Origin: Butyricimonas muris
GTDB taxonomy: Bacteria; Bacteroidota; Bacteroidia; Bacteroidales; Marinifilaceae
Assembly (NCBI RefSeq): GCF_046365375.1
Contig: NZ_JBKEIT010000016.1
Span: 1-64,000, forward strand
Length of the DNA: 64,000 nt
Reading direction: 5' to 3'
This document shows, piece after piece, positions 1 to 8,530 of the stretch (within the stretch, counting starts at the first letter, position 1; every line of letters begins with the position of its first letter). A program made the translations under genes and the position numbers. The notes below the pieces were generated by a model. The model made no database searches, was not told where the DNA came from, and saw nothing but the letters and a program-made list of their open reading frames with translations.

Positions 1-10
1 CGGCTCGATT

Positions 11-60
11 CACGCTCGCTACGTTGTTCATTTCAATATCTTAAAGAACTCTTCTTCTAT
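11..60 (-). promoter_or_regulatory. boxA-like rRNA operon leader, reading out of the window
   Basis: Read on the minus strand, 41-50 gives AGTTCTTTAA, close to the boxA antitermination element that precedes 16S rRNA genes, followed by a leader rich in AACGTAGCGAGCG-type sequence. Two strong promoters lie directly upstream (99-131 and 226-258). Together these suggest that a 16S-23S-5S operon begins just left of position 1. No rRNA sequence itself is inside the window, so this is inference from the leader and promoters only. Confidence 0.5.
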
Positions 61-98
61 CGTTTCCTATCGCCCCTTTTTTGAAGCGAAAGCGGGTG

Positions 99-131
99 CA
101 AAGATAAAACCTTTTTCTCTCCACTTCCAAA
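99..131 (-). promoter_or_regulatory. Promoter P2 (leftward), Bacteroidota consensus
   Basis: The minus strand carries TATCTTTG at 106-99 (consensus TAnnTTTG) and a TTTG -33 element at 131-128, with 21 bases between them. The box is followed by the GC-rich initiation context CACCCGCTTTCGCTTC. It is a near copy of the upstream promoter at 226-258 and points towards the boxA-like leader. Confidence 0.65.
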
Positions 132-225
132 TCTTTTTCAAAGTTTTTTTCAACTTTTTTTCGAAGTGTTCCAACCTCCCTTTTTTCAGCACCTTTTTGT
201 CTGCCCTCTCTCTTGAAAGCGGGTG

Positions 226-258
226 CAAAGATAAGCGAACGTGTCTCCATTATCCAAA
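226..258 (-). promoter_or_regulatory. Promoter P1 (leftward), Bacteroidota consensus
   Basis: TATCTTTG lies at 233-226 on the minus strand, with TTTG at 258-255 and a spacing of 21. The following CACCCGCTTTC is identical to the start of the P2 initiation region, so the two are tandem duplicate promoters about 127 bases apart. Tandem strong promoters of this kind are typical of rRNA operons. Confidence 0.65.
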
Positions 259-375
259 TTTTTTCACCATTATTTTTCAACTTTTTCACAAACAACTAGA
301 AGGCAGCACGTTGAAAAGAATATACCCAAGGAACCCCCGGGGGATACTCGATGAGATAAGGGTGTAATAAGGGAT

Positions 376-437
376 CAAAGACGTTTCACCTTCGATACAA
401 AGACGTTTCAAAGACGTTCACGGGCGTCTTTGAAACG
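376..437. repeat. CAAAGACGTTTCA repeat cluster with 13-bp perfect hairpin
   Basis: CAAAGACGTTTCA occurs at 376-388 and 398-410, exactly 22 bases apart, and a third, one-base-shorter copy follows at 409-420. The second and third copies form one arm (404-416, CGTTTCAAAGACG) of a perfect 13-bp inverted repeat with 425-437, around an 8-base loop. There is no T-tract, so it is not a standard terminator for cdaA (which ends at 512). It could be a protein-binding site or an RNA structure downstream of cdaA. The surrounding 296-511 has no credible gene; it also holds the GC palindrome CCCCCGGGGG near 334-343. Confidence 0.6.
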
Positions 438-511
438 ACCATGTTAGGAACGTGACAGGTTAATGATCGAGATGATTAACGGAACTACACCGGATATCCC
501 CCGTGAAAAAG

Positions 512-1294
512 TCATTTATTCACGACAAATCCCGTGAAATCATTATGCAGGAAGCTATTTAACTCCTGTGGAGTTATTCGGACTTTAAAATGCCCGTCTT
601 TAACGAATGTAATATTTCCCGTTTCCTCGCTGACCACCACGATATGGGCATCCGTGGCGGCACTCATCCCGATAGCGGCACGATGACGCAGCCCCAAGCT
701 ACCCGGGATATTATTATTATCAGACACGGGAAGAATACATCTCGCGGCAAGTATTTTATTATCGGCAATGATAACAGCCCCATCATGCAACGGGGAGTTT
801 TTAAAGAAGATGTTTTCAAGCAATTCCTCCGTCACGATAGAACGAAGCAATACCCCTGTCTGGGCATAATTAAATAACTCCGAATTTTGGGATAACACGA
901 TCAATGCTCCGGTTTTGGTCTTCGCGAAATAGTCACAAGCCCGTACAATAGCCTCCGCCACCTCGTCCTTGATCGAAGGTTTGGAAAAGAGTCTTTCGAA
1001 ATTAAATATATTCTGCAAATTATACTTACTACCTATCAAAAGCAGGAAACGCCGTACTTCTTGCTGAAACACGATAAGCAAGGCGATCACTCCCATCCCG
1101 ATGAATTGTCCCAAAATATCGGACATTAATTCCATGTTCAAGGCCTTTACCAGTAACCAAGCCACGTAAAATGTAAAAATTCCGGCAAATATATTTATAG
1201 CGACAGTACCTTTCACCAGTTTATACACCTGATAAAATATAAAAGCGACTAGTAATATATCGGCTATGTCAGATAAACTCAGATGAAAAAACAT
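512..1294 (-). CDS. cdaA: Diadenylate cyclase CdaA (c-di-AMP synthase)
   Basis: This 260-residue protein condenses two ATP into cyclic di-AMP, a second messenger controlling osmolyte transport and envelope homeostasis. Three hydrophobic segments in residues about 10-85 anchor it in the inner membrane. The DisA_N/DAC catalytic domain follows (about 100-240), with the two signature motifs intact: DGA at 171-173 (in SPLHDGAVI) and RHR at 203-205 (in GLRHRAAIG). Length and layout match the single-domain CdaA/DacA class. The gene is usually next to folP in this phylum, which is not seen here; it stands alone between the leftward rRNA-type promoters and a DMT transporter gene 90 bases upstream. Confidence 0.93.
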   Translation of the reverse strand: MFFHLSLSDIADILLVAFIFYQVYKLVKGTVAINIFAGIFTFYVAWLLVKALNMELMSDILGQFIGMGVIALLIVFQQEVRRFLLLIGSKYNLQNIFNFERLFSKPSIKDEVAEAIVRACDYFAKTKTGALIVLSQNSELFNYAQTGVLLRSIVTEELLENIFFKNSPLHDGAVIIADNKILAARCILPVSDNNNIPGSLGLRHRAAIGMSAATDAHIVVVSEETGNITFVKDGHFKVRITPQELNSFLHNDFTGFVVNK

Positions 1295-1384
1295 ATCTAT
1301 ATTCTTAAAAAGTCAATTTCATCGGCAAATTTAACCAAAATACAAAAGAAACCATCACTCGAGTTCATAAAGTTTCTCCTGTTC

Positions 1385-2251
1385 TCACTTTTTCATCCGA
1401 CAGACAACAACAAGGACGGCAGCAATCACGATAAACAAGCCGATATAATTCACGTAAGTTAATTCTTCTTTGAAATAAATCACCCCCACGACTATCGCCG
1501 TAATCGGTTCCAAAGTTCCAAGCACGGAACTGGGAACAGAGCCGATCAGCTTCACCGCGGCAACAAGTAGACGGGCGGATACGATCGTGCTGAATATTGC
1601 CAACTGTGCCATGTCCAACAAAAAACGAGGGCGAGTCACAAACTCAAGCTTCCCCTGCGGAAGAGCCACCGCCACGTAAAAAATAGCCGTGAATAATAAC
1701 ACGTAGCAAGTCAACACGTCCGGATTAATTGCCTTGAGCACGGGACGGTTCAACGCCGTGATGTAACAACCGTATGTTACCGTGGACATAAGGACGAAAA
1801 ACAATCCCCACCACTTCACCTCTCCCGGCGCCCACGATAAAAGATAGACTCCGCATATCGCCAACACGATACCCGCTCTCACCTCGAGAGAAAGTCGCTC
1901 CTTGTAAAAGATCATCATAAGGATAGCCACTACCACGGGATAAAAGAAATGTATCGCTGTCGCCACTCCCGTGGGCATATAATGATAAGACCACATCAGA
2001 AAAAATGCCGTTATCCCGTAACCTCCGACTCCCGCCAGAATAACCTCTTTTATCTCTGCGCGGGACAATCTCATGTTCACACGCCGGAGAAGTAAATAAA
2101 TAGCATAGATTATACCCGCTATCCCGTAACGATACACCAATATAGTTTCATTGTTCACCCCGTCGATTATCGCCTGATTGGCGTACAACGGAATTAAGCC
2201 GAAAGTAGCCGCGGATAATGCCGCGAATATGATCCCTTTTATCTTATCCAT
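1385..2251 (-). CDS. EamA/DMT-family inner-membrane transporter
   Basis: This is a drug/metabolite transporter-superfamily protein of 288 residues with about ten membrane segments arranged as two EamA repeats (the second begins near TYGCYITAL). The substrate is unknown; relatives export amino acids, nucleobases or toxic metabolites. The frame stays open to a TTG at 2311, but the ATG at 2251 (MDKIKGIIF) starts exactly at the first hydrophobic helix, is preceded by AGGAG, and lies downstream of a TACCTTCG -10-like box at 2282-2275, so the shorter start is preferred. It is divergent from the LolA-like gene. Confidence 0.85.
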   Translation of the reverse strand: MDKIKGIIFAALSAATFGLIPLYANQAIIDGVNNETILVYRYGIAGIIYAIYLLLRRVNMRLSRAEIKEVILAGVGGYGITAFFLMWSYHYMPTGVATAIHFFYPVVVAILMMIFYKERLSLEVRAGIVLAICGVYLLSWAPGEVKWWGLFFVLMSTVTYGCYITALNRPVLKAINPDVLTCYVLLFTAIFYVAVALPQGKLEFVTRPRFLLDMAQLAIFSTIVSARLLVAAVKLIGSVPSSVLGTLEPITAIVVGVIYFKEELTYVNYIGLFIVIAAVLVVVCRMKK

Positions 2252-2274
2252 CTCCTGTTTTTCAAAAAGCGGCA

Positions 2275-2303
2275 CGAAGGTAGCATTTTTTTCTATATAT
2301 TCG
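2275..2303. promoter_or_regulatory. Divergent promoter region
   Basis: The minus strand has TACCTTCG at 2282-2275 for the DMT gene, and the plus strand has TATATTCG at 2296-2303 for the LolA-like gene. Both fit the relaxed Bacteroidota -7 box TAnnTT(T/C)G. No clear -33 TTTG is seen for either, so the call is tentative. Confidence 0.35.
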
Positions 2304-2329
2304 CGAGACAATTAATAACACACGAAAAT

Positions 2330-2974
2330 ATGAATAGTATGAAGTACATATTAACACTTATGCTCCTTGCCCTCTCCGGCATATACGCGTCCGCGCAGAC
2401 AGACGGAAAAGCGAAAACGATTCTCGACAAGACAGTAGAACACATCAAGTCATACCCCGCGGTGGAAGTCGTTTTCGAGCTCTCGATGATCAATAAAGAG
2501 GAAGATATCAAGGAAACGCATCACGGGAAGGCGTACATGAAGGACAAAATGTACCGGATTGATGTCATGGACGTGATCAATTATTTTGACGGAGAAGTGA
2601 TCTACACTTATATGCCGGAACAGGAAGAAGTAAACATCAAAAACCCCGATGATAACGAGGAAGAAATGTTGAATCCCTCTATCCTTTTCGACATTCACAA
2701 CCAGAAATTCAACCAGAAACTCGTCGAGGAGAAAGACGGAACAGCCTATATCGAATTAACCCCGAAAAAGGAACACAAACAGATTACCAAAATAGGCGTA
2801 TGGATCAACACCAAAACGAATATGGTGGAAAAGGTTACCTCCTTCGGGAAAGACGGCAACGATGTAATCATCACGATAAAGAGCTTGAAAAAACCGGACA
2901 TGGAGCTTGACGTGAAATTCTTCCGATTCGATAAGGAAGCCCACCCAGAAGTAGAAGTAATTGACTTGCGATAA
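2330..2974 (+). CDS. LolA-like outer-membrane lipoprotein carrier family protein
   Basis: This 214-residue protein is secreted or periplasmic, with a signal peptide of about 22 residues ending ASA-Q. The mature part has the unclosed beta-barrel character of the LolA/LolB/LppX fold: 'AKTILDKTVEHIKSYPAVEV' at its start, repeated beta strands such as GKAYMKDKMYRIDV and GEVIYTYMPEQEEV, and a C-terminal WINTKTNMVEKV strand. LolA chaperones lipoproteins across the periplasm, and Bacteroidota carry several paralogues whose exact cargo is unknown. ATG at 2330 or the in-frame ATG at 2339 are both possible starts. It is the only plus-strand gene in the first 18 kb and ends in a strong bidirectional terminator. 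Confidence 0.8.
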   Translation: MNSMKYILTLMLLALSGIYASAQTDGKAKTILDKTVEHIKSYPAVEVVFELSMINKEEDIKETHHGKAYMKDKMYRIDVMDVINYFDGEVIYTYMPEQEEVNIKNPDDNEEEMLNPSILFDIHNQKFNQKLVEEKDGTAYIELTPKKEHKQITKIGVWINTKTNMVEKVTSFGKDGNDVIITIKSLKKPDMELDVKFFRFDKEAHPEVEVIDLR

Positions 2975-2977
2975 AAT

Positions 2978-3018
2978 AGTAAAAAAGAGCTGGCAAATAT
3001 CTGCCAGCTCTTTTTACT
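2978..3018. terminator. Bidirectional intrinsic terminator
   Basis: The inverted repeat AAAAGAGCTGGCA / TGCCAGCTCTTTT around a six-base loop has an A-run on the left and a T-run on the right. It therefore works in both directions, ending the LolA-like gene (plus) and the metalloprotease locus (minus). Confidence 0.9.
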
Positions 3019-3041
3019 CTAAAACACGAAATAAATACACA

Positions 3042-5669
3042 TTATCGGAATTTCTTTGAGCTTTTAATCTTGTAGAGCAAGTACTCATAATGCAAGCGGG
3101 TATCCCCGGAACTGGAAACCACGGATTCTTTCAATAAAGTTTCTATTTTCAATAACATCCGATAGAACAGATGTCCCTGTGGATAAGGTTTGGCAGTAAA
3201 ACCATATTGCGCATAAAAGCCCTCCACGGGAGCTTGCGCCCCATCTTTATCGAAAGCCCCCGGGGACATAATCTCTTTCCTTTCGTCCAACATACGGTTC
3301 AATCTTTCCCCGTCGATAGCCACCAGCGCCCCTGCTTTTGCTGACGGATCAAGCACGGAGGGTGCATCCGCCACCGTTGAAGTCGCCATCACCGAAGCAA
3401 GGAACACTATCTGCAAATCACGCTCCATCTTATCCAACGGGCGTTTTTTCAGTGTTCCTTCCCACACGATCTTATACAACTCATCCATGTATTCTTCCGG
3501 GCGATAGCCTTCTTTCGACTTTTCTGCGCTCAAGGCAACCATATTAAGCCGGGAGAATAATGTATTTATGATATCAACCCGCACCTCATTCACTTGTGGC
3601 GACCGCATCGGAATCTGACGTATAAAATCCTTTCGCTCTATCCATGACAAGTCTTTCGCCTGCTCCAACAAGAAACGGATCACTTCCTGCTGTTTAGCCT
3701 TAGGCACAACCCTATAGGCGGGAAGGTTCTCGTCTGCCATCGCCTCGTTCACGTAAAATCCCCCGATATACGCACCCAAACTCTTCAAGCCTTGCCCAGA
3801 AAGACTAACGGACAACAAGTTGTACAGATAACTACGCAAATCAAGATTCCTGTCATCTTCCGCGAACCATTTGTCGAAATTAGCGTAAGCGATTTTCAGA
3901 TTCGCTATCTTATACTTCATGGCTTTCACCTGATCATCCCCCAAATCCCCTTGAAGAATGCCGGGATCAACGTCCGCAATGACAAACGGGGCACGCCCGA
4001 AGCGGCAATAAGGATTCTCACGAGATTCTTTCACCCAGCGATCCAAAGTCACACATTCGTCCCGTGATGTTTTGGCATCCATGATCGGCTGATATAACCA
4101 TTTAATCAAGAAATAATCATATTCGCCAATCCCTTTTTGAGTCAGACACACTCCATCACGCACGTCAGCCGGCTGGGCGATATAATTACACGGCACATCA
4201 TCCATAACCGAAGGGCTTAACCCGTGTTTCCGGGTAAACGATGCCGAACGCAAAGAATCCACCGGGTAGGCCGACGATGCTTTATAATTATTGGCTAACC
4301 CCAGACAAACACCCACTTCTCGGGTGATGTAATTCCGGATCATCTCTCCCATAACATGAGCAGGCAGTTCCTTTGACCGTACTTCGGGATCGGTTGCCAT
4401 CGTGGCAATGACTCGAAGCCTGTAAAAAGTACTTAATATATTGTGGTGCATATAAATAGAGGCATTCAATATCTCCCCCGTGCGTATATCGATATGCATG
4501 GAATTCTGCGGACTATACATCCATGAAGAAGTGGGTGCATATCGAATCACGGAATGATTTATATCCAGCGCATCGAAGGCTGAATCTTTCGGAAATTCTT
4601 TCGCTTGAACGGCATTTCTAAACCCGATCCGTTCGAAAGCCTTATTCCATTCTTCCACACCTTCCCGAATATATTTTTTCCATTTATCTGGCATAAGTGA
4701 ATCGATATAAAACACGATCGGTTTCTTTGGGGAAACGAGTTCGCCTTTAGCGTACTTGTTCCTGTCATCCGGTTCCAGACGCCAACGCTTGGTCAGGTAC
4801 AACGGCTGTAATCCTTGCTGCCCGTCTTCAAAACTTACCCTTGGTATAAAACTTACCCCCATGCGGGAATCAGCCAGACGAGGCATCATCGGTTCTTCCG
4901 GCAACAGAAATAACATCTTATCAATCGTGGCAGAAACCTTCAGATCCCGGGAGCCCAAGAACATCCCAATGATAATATAATCCACGTCATACCCCAATTG
5001 ACAGGTAACAGCAATACTATTGTTATTTGCCTTGACTCCCCGCACCATTCCCCTCTCCGGGCGATATTTATGATCACGGTAAACAAAACCCCATTTCGAG
5101 TTTGCCGCATAGGAAGAAAAAGGATTCGTGTACACGGTATGCTCCATAAAGAACGGGGTCATGTCCAAGACAACAGCACTACTATCCGGTGTAAAAACCT
5201 CTATTTTAAAACTATGCGTGATACCCGGCATAGCAGATTGTTCAATTGCTTTCTTTACGGGCTCCCACTCTTGCAGATTCTCCACTTTCGCTACTTTAAT
5301 CATCCGGGCATTTATCACGTCCCCGTTACGGGTAAACACCACGGTCTGGGGGGCTGCCGCAAACTGCCCGACTACCCCCTCCCCGTTATCGCTGATGTCC
5401 GCAATAGACGATGCCAACAACATCTCTCGGTTCAAGAGGCGAAGCGGAAATTCCACGTACACTTTGCCATTCATTTTATGAACAACCATCAATCCCTCCA
5501 CCGTTTCCGCACCTTTATTCTCGAAGAATTTTTGATATTCGGACTTTACTTCTTCTTTCACCTGTACCTTTTCTTTTTTCTTTCGTTCCCCCGCATAAAG
5601 CTCCTCCATCACCCCCACAAGAATAGGCAGCAAGCACAATATATAAGCTATTTTTCTCATGCTATACAA
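3042..5669 (-). CDS. DUF5117/DUF4953 metalloprotease-like protein without a zinc site (pseudoenzyme)
   Basis: This exported protein of 875 residues has the DUF5118-DUF5117-DUF4953 layout of Bacteroidota zinc-dependent metalloproteases and aligns end to end with the neighbouring 873-residue paralogue. At the position of HEVGHCLSFMH in the paralogue (441-451) it reads REVGVCLGLAN (450-460). All three expected zinc ligands are replaced (R450, V454, N460) and only the catalytic Glu (E451) remains. The flanking SSAYPVDSLRS and LTQKGIGEYDYFLIKWLY segments are well conserved, and the frame is intact over 2.6 kb. This points to a selected, non-catalytic protein such as a binding subunit or decoy, not decay. 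It starts 8 bases after its active paralogue; MYSMRKIAYI may instead start at the second Met. Confidence 0.85.
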   Translation of the reverse strand: MYSMRKIAYILCLLPILVGVMEELYAGERKKKEKVQVKEEVKSEYQKFFENKGAETVEGLMVVHKMNGKVYVEFPLRLLNREMLLASSIADISDNGEGVVGQFAAAPQTVVFTRNGDVINARMIKVAKVENLQEWEPVKKAIEQSAMPGITHSFKIEVFTPDSSAVVLDMTPFFMEHTVYTNPFSSYAANSKWGFVYRDHKYRPERGMVRGVKANNNSIAVTCQLGYDVDYIIIGMFLGSRDLKVSATIDKMLFLLPEEPMMPRLADSRMGVSFIPRVSFEDGQQGLQPLYLTKRWRLEPDDRNKYAKGELVSPKKPIVFYIDSLMPDKWKKYIREGVEEWNKAFERIGFRNAVQAKEFPKDSAFDALDINHSVIRYAPTSSWMYSPQNSMHIDIRTGEILNASIYMHHNILSTFYRLRVIATMATDPEVRSKELPAHVMGEMIRNYITREVGVCLGLANNYKASSAYPVDSLRSASFTRKHGLSPSVMDDVPCNYIAQPADVRDGVCLTQKGIGEYDYFLIKWLYQPIMDAKTSRDECVTLDRWVKESRENPYCRFGRAPFVIADVDPGILQGDLGDDQVKAMKYKIANLKIAYANFDKWFAEDDRNLDLRSYLYNLLSVSLSGQGLKSLGAYIGGFYVNEAMADENLPAYRVVPKAKQQEVIRFLLEQAKDLSWIERKDFIRQIPMRSPQVNEVRVDIINTLFSRLNMVALSAEKSKEGYRPEEYMDELYKIVWEGTLKKRPLDKMERDLQIVFLASVMATSTVADAPSVLDPSAKAGALVAIDGERLNRMLDERKEIMSPGAFDKDGAQAPVEGFYAQYGFTAKPYPQGHLFYRMLLKIETLLKESVVSSSGDTRLHYEYLLYKIKSSKKFR

Positions 5670-5677
5670 CTTAAAAT

Positions 5678-8299
5678 TTATGATTCCAAAGCCTGATCCA
5701 GTTTATGAATCAACAATTTATAATGCACACGGGTTTCTTCCGCCCCCGTGTTCATTTTGCTTTTCAGCAAAGCACGGGCTTTCTTCAGTATATCGAAATA
5801 AATTGCCTCCATGGAAGCCTGCATAGGTCCCGTTGTGTAAGCCGACCCGAATCCTTGAATTTTTTCCGGCAACGGAATTTCCCCAAACATCTCCCGATTG
5901 GTGAAGATTCCCACACTACTCTCCGGTAAGATACCATATACCTCCCGACTTTTCTCTTTTATATACTCGGGTACTTCCAAAGCCAGACCGTTCGCGAATG
6001 CCATGGACTGTCCCCCCATACCTTTGACGGTAACTTTAGAACCCGTAATCAGATGGGACAGGTACTTGGTTTGCAAACGCATATCCGTTCCTGTCAAGGA
6101 TTTTCCCTGTCTTGTCGGCGCGAAAACAAAATCAAATATCTGATTCATGTACATTCCGGGAGTATAATGATCCCGATCTGTTTTCTCCATACACAGGAAT
6201 AAAGCGCCGACTCGTGACATCACGCCTTGAAATATAGCATCTTCCAGATCACCCGAGATGTTTTTCATCAAGGGTAAAGTCTTTTGCATTCCCGGAGCAT
6301 CCAGCCAATCCATATCCTTCAGTTGTGCCAACATAAAACGTAATGCCCTTTCCTGCTTATCCCGGGAAACAGGTTCGTAAAACGGCAGGGGATCACCGTC
6401 ATAACGTTGATTGATATATATCCCGCCAATATTGTATATGACGTGATTCAGATAACGAAAATACTGGTATATCAATTCGTTGTATATATTTTGACGAAAC
6501 GAATAATCCTTATCTTCCGCCGCCACCCATTCATTCAGGTTTGCCAAAATGTATTTCAGATTTTTTATTCCGTATGTTGCCGCTTTCATGGCATCATCCC
6601 CCAAATCTTCCTCGAACGAACTCGGGTCCAGTCGCCCGCTGAATTGCTGCATCCCGTAACGATAAACCGGGTCACCCGCTTTCTCGCTGATCCAACGATC
6701 AAGCGTGGGCACTTCCTCTTCCGAAGACCGTGCATCCAAAAGCGGGGTGTACAACCACTTTATCGTGTAATAATCGTACACCCCGAGGCGAGGCGGAGTC
6801 AGACGTACACCCCGCTCCTTGTCACCGGGTTGAGCCACGTAATTGTTACGGGCATAGTCCATGATAGAATAAGTAGTCCCGTACTCTCGCGTAAAAGAAG
6901 GGGAACGCAGCGAATCAACCGGGATCGCCGCCGATGCCGACATATTGTGCATGAAACTCAGGCAATGCCCTACCTCGTGCGAAACAACGTACCGGATGCA
7001 ATCGTGCAATGTTTCCGGATCAAGCACTTTACGCCGGACGTCCGGATCTGCCGCTGCCGTATGAATAAAACGCCAATCCTGCACCAATTTCACGAGGTTA
7101 TGATACAGATACACGGAAGCGTTGATAATCTCCCCGGTTCTAGGGTCTGTCCATGAGGGTCCCATTGCGTTCGCGATCCACGAGGGGGAATAACGGATGC
7201 AGGAATATTTCAGATTATCGGGATCGAAGCCCGGTTCATCTTTCGGGAAATCTTTTGCCACGATAGCGTTTTTCAAGCCGATCTTCTCGAAAGCATCCTG
7301 CCACACTTCCACCCCTTCTTTTATCGCTTGTTTCCAGTTCTCGGGAAAGGCGTCGTCCACATAAAAAACGATCGGCTCTTTCACATCCACGAGTTTCCCT
7401 TGCCGATAAGCCACCTCATCTATCGGTTCCAAACGCCATCTCTGCGCATAATAACGCCCCTCCATTCCCCGGTTCCGGGTGTCAAACTCCATTTTCTCCT
7501 GATAGAAAATCGAAATCCGGGGATCGGCCAAACGAGGACGCATCTTTTCCTCTGGCAATAAAATAAAACTCCGGGTCATCACAACAGTAAAAGGCATTTG
7601 ATTATAATAATATCGTACCTGATCTTTTACCGACACCGTATAGGTCAATGCCGACTGCACGCTTATATTGTCATCAAAAGCCTTCACTCCCTCGATCTGT
7701 GAATTATTCTTCTGAAATACTTTTTGCAGCTGCCGGGGATAAGCTGTCGCAGGTGCCCAATAGGAAAATGGATTCAACCGTTCCTCGTCGCTAAGCAGAT
7801 AATCCGTCATGTCGATCACCACGGCGCTACTATCCGCCGAGTACGCCTTCACCGGAAATACCTGTATGATAGCCGGGCGATGGCTTTCCTCCAAGCGTTT
7901 AGCAATCTTCGCATCCGGCGTATAATACCCCGCAGACAACTCGCACAGACTAACGACGGAATCCGTTTTCATGAAGGTCACATGCAACGGGTTCTTGGGC
8001 TTCTCTCCCACACTACCGAAATTATTATCAGTAATAGCAGTTATCGTGGACCCGATAAGCATCTCTTTTCCCAATAGCGACAAAGGGACCTCAAAATACA
8101 CCTTTCCATCAATCTTGTGCAAGGTAATCATCCCCTCTTTCGTCTCGCACACCTTGCCTTTTAGCAACTTCTCGTAAGCCGTTTCTTTTTTAACTTCTTT
8201 ATTCTCGGATGTTGTCTTTTTCTTTCTTGCCATCATCGTCAAGGGCACAAGCAACATCATAATCACACAGAAAAATAATTTTCTTCTCATACACTTCAT
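5678..8299 (-). CDS. Zinc-dependent metalloprotease (DUF5118-DUF5117-DUF4953)
   Basis: This secreted 873-residue metallopeptidase has an N-terminal signal sequence, then DUF5118 (about 40-90), DUF5117 (about 95-290) and DUF4953 with the catalytic site. The extended motif HEVGHCLSFMH (441-451) supplies three zinc ligands, H441, H445 and H451, and the general base E442, as in metzincin-type enzymes. The natural substrate is unknown; its position after SusCD, DUF4843 and PKD-like genes suggests digestion of the proteins or peptides that locus imports. It is separated from the PKD-like gene by an inverted-repeat element and is followed after 8 bases by the inactive paralogue, so the pair is probably co-translated. 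Confidence 0.9.
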   Translation of the reverse strand: MKCMRRKLFFCVIMMLLVPLTMMARKKKTTSENKEVKKETAYEKLLKGKVCETKEGMITLHKIDGKVYFEVPLSLLGKEMLIGSTITAITDNNFGSVGEKPKNPLHVTFMKTDSVVSLCELSAGYYTPDAKIAKRLEESHRPAIIQVFPVKAYSADSSAVVIDMTDYLLSDEERLNPFSYWAPATAYPRQLQKVFQKNNSQIEGVKAFDDNISVQSALTYTVSVKDQVRYYYNQMPFTVVMTRSFILLPEEKMRPRLADPRISIFYQEKMEFDTRNRGMEGRYYAQRWRLEPIDEVAYRQGKLVDVKEPIVFYVDDAFPENWKQAIKEGVEVWQDAFEKIGLKNAIVAKDFPKDEPGFDPDNLKYSCIRYSPSWIANAMGPSWTDPRTGEIINASVYLYHNLVKLVQDWRFIHTAAADPDVRRKVLDPETLHDCIRYVVSHEVGHCLSFMHNMSASAAIPVDSLRSPSFTREYGTTYSIMDYARNNYVAQPGDKERGVRLTPPRLGVYDYYTIKWLYTPLLDARSSEEEVPTLDRWISEKAGDPVYRYGMQQFSGRLDPSSFEEDLGDDAMKAATYGIKNLKYILANLNEWVAAEDKDYSFRQNIYNELIYQYFRYLNHVIYNIGGIYINQRYDGDPLPFYEPVSRDKQERALRFMLAQLKDMDWLDAPGMQKTLPLMKNISGDLEDAIFQGVMSRVGALFLCMEKTDRDHYTPGMYMNQIFDFVFAPTRQGKSLTGTDMRLQTKYLSHLITGSKVTVKGMGGQSMAFANGLALEVPEYIKEKSREVYGILPESSVGIFTNREMFGEIPLPEKIQGFGSAYTTGPMQASMEAIYFDILKKARALLKSKMNTGAEETRVHYKLLIHKLDQALES

Positions 8300-8366
8300 T
8301 TTAGTTCTTTACAATACAAAACAATTGAAAATGGGAAACTTACCGATTTCAAATTTCAGATTAGAC

Positions 8367-8473
8367 AGCCCCCTCCGACTCCCCCTTACACAGGGGAAGA
8401 GGCATAACGCAAGGATTCCTGAAAACAAAGACTAACTTCTCCTCCCCCTGTGCAAGGAGGAGTTAGAGGGGGT
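8367..8473. repeat. Imperfect inverted repeat element between PKD-like and protease genes
   Basis: A left arm (8367-8402, containing CCCCCTCCGACTCCCCCTT and ACACAGGGGAAGAGG) pairs imperfectly with a right arm (8436-8473, containing CTCCCCCTGTGCAAGGAGG and GTTAGAGGGGGT). The spacer is about 33 bases. The GC-rich arms stand out in AT-rich flanks. It resembles the palindromic intergenic repeats seen dispersed in Bacteroidota genomes, but only one copy is in this window. The rest of 8300-8530 holds AT-rich sequence and no gene. Confidence 0.6.
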
Positions 8474-8530
8474 AGTCCAATCATTCAATTTAAAATCTCT
8501 AAATCTAAAATTAGTAAGTTTTCCATTATT

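Noticed and set aside
41..295. An open frame of 84 codons on the minus strand at the left edge.
   Set aside because: It overlaps two consensus promoters and the rRNA-type leader, has no recognisable domain and is rich in Lys/Arg from low-complexity AT runs.
2252..2311. The longer TTG-start version of the DMT transporter.
   Set aside because: The extra 20 residues precede the first helix without any signal, and a promoter-like box lies inside that extension.
2978..3018. The strong hairpin after the LolA-like gene as a possible small RNA gene.
   Set aside because: It is fully explained as a bidirectional terminator between convergent genes.
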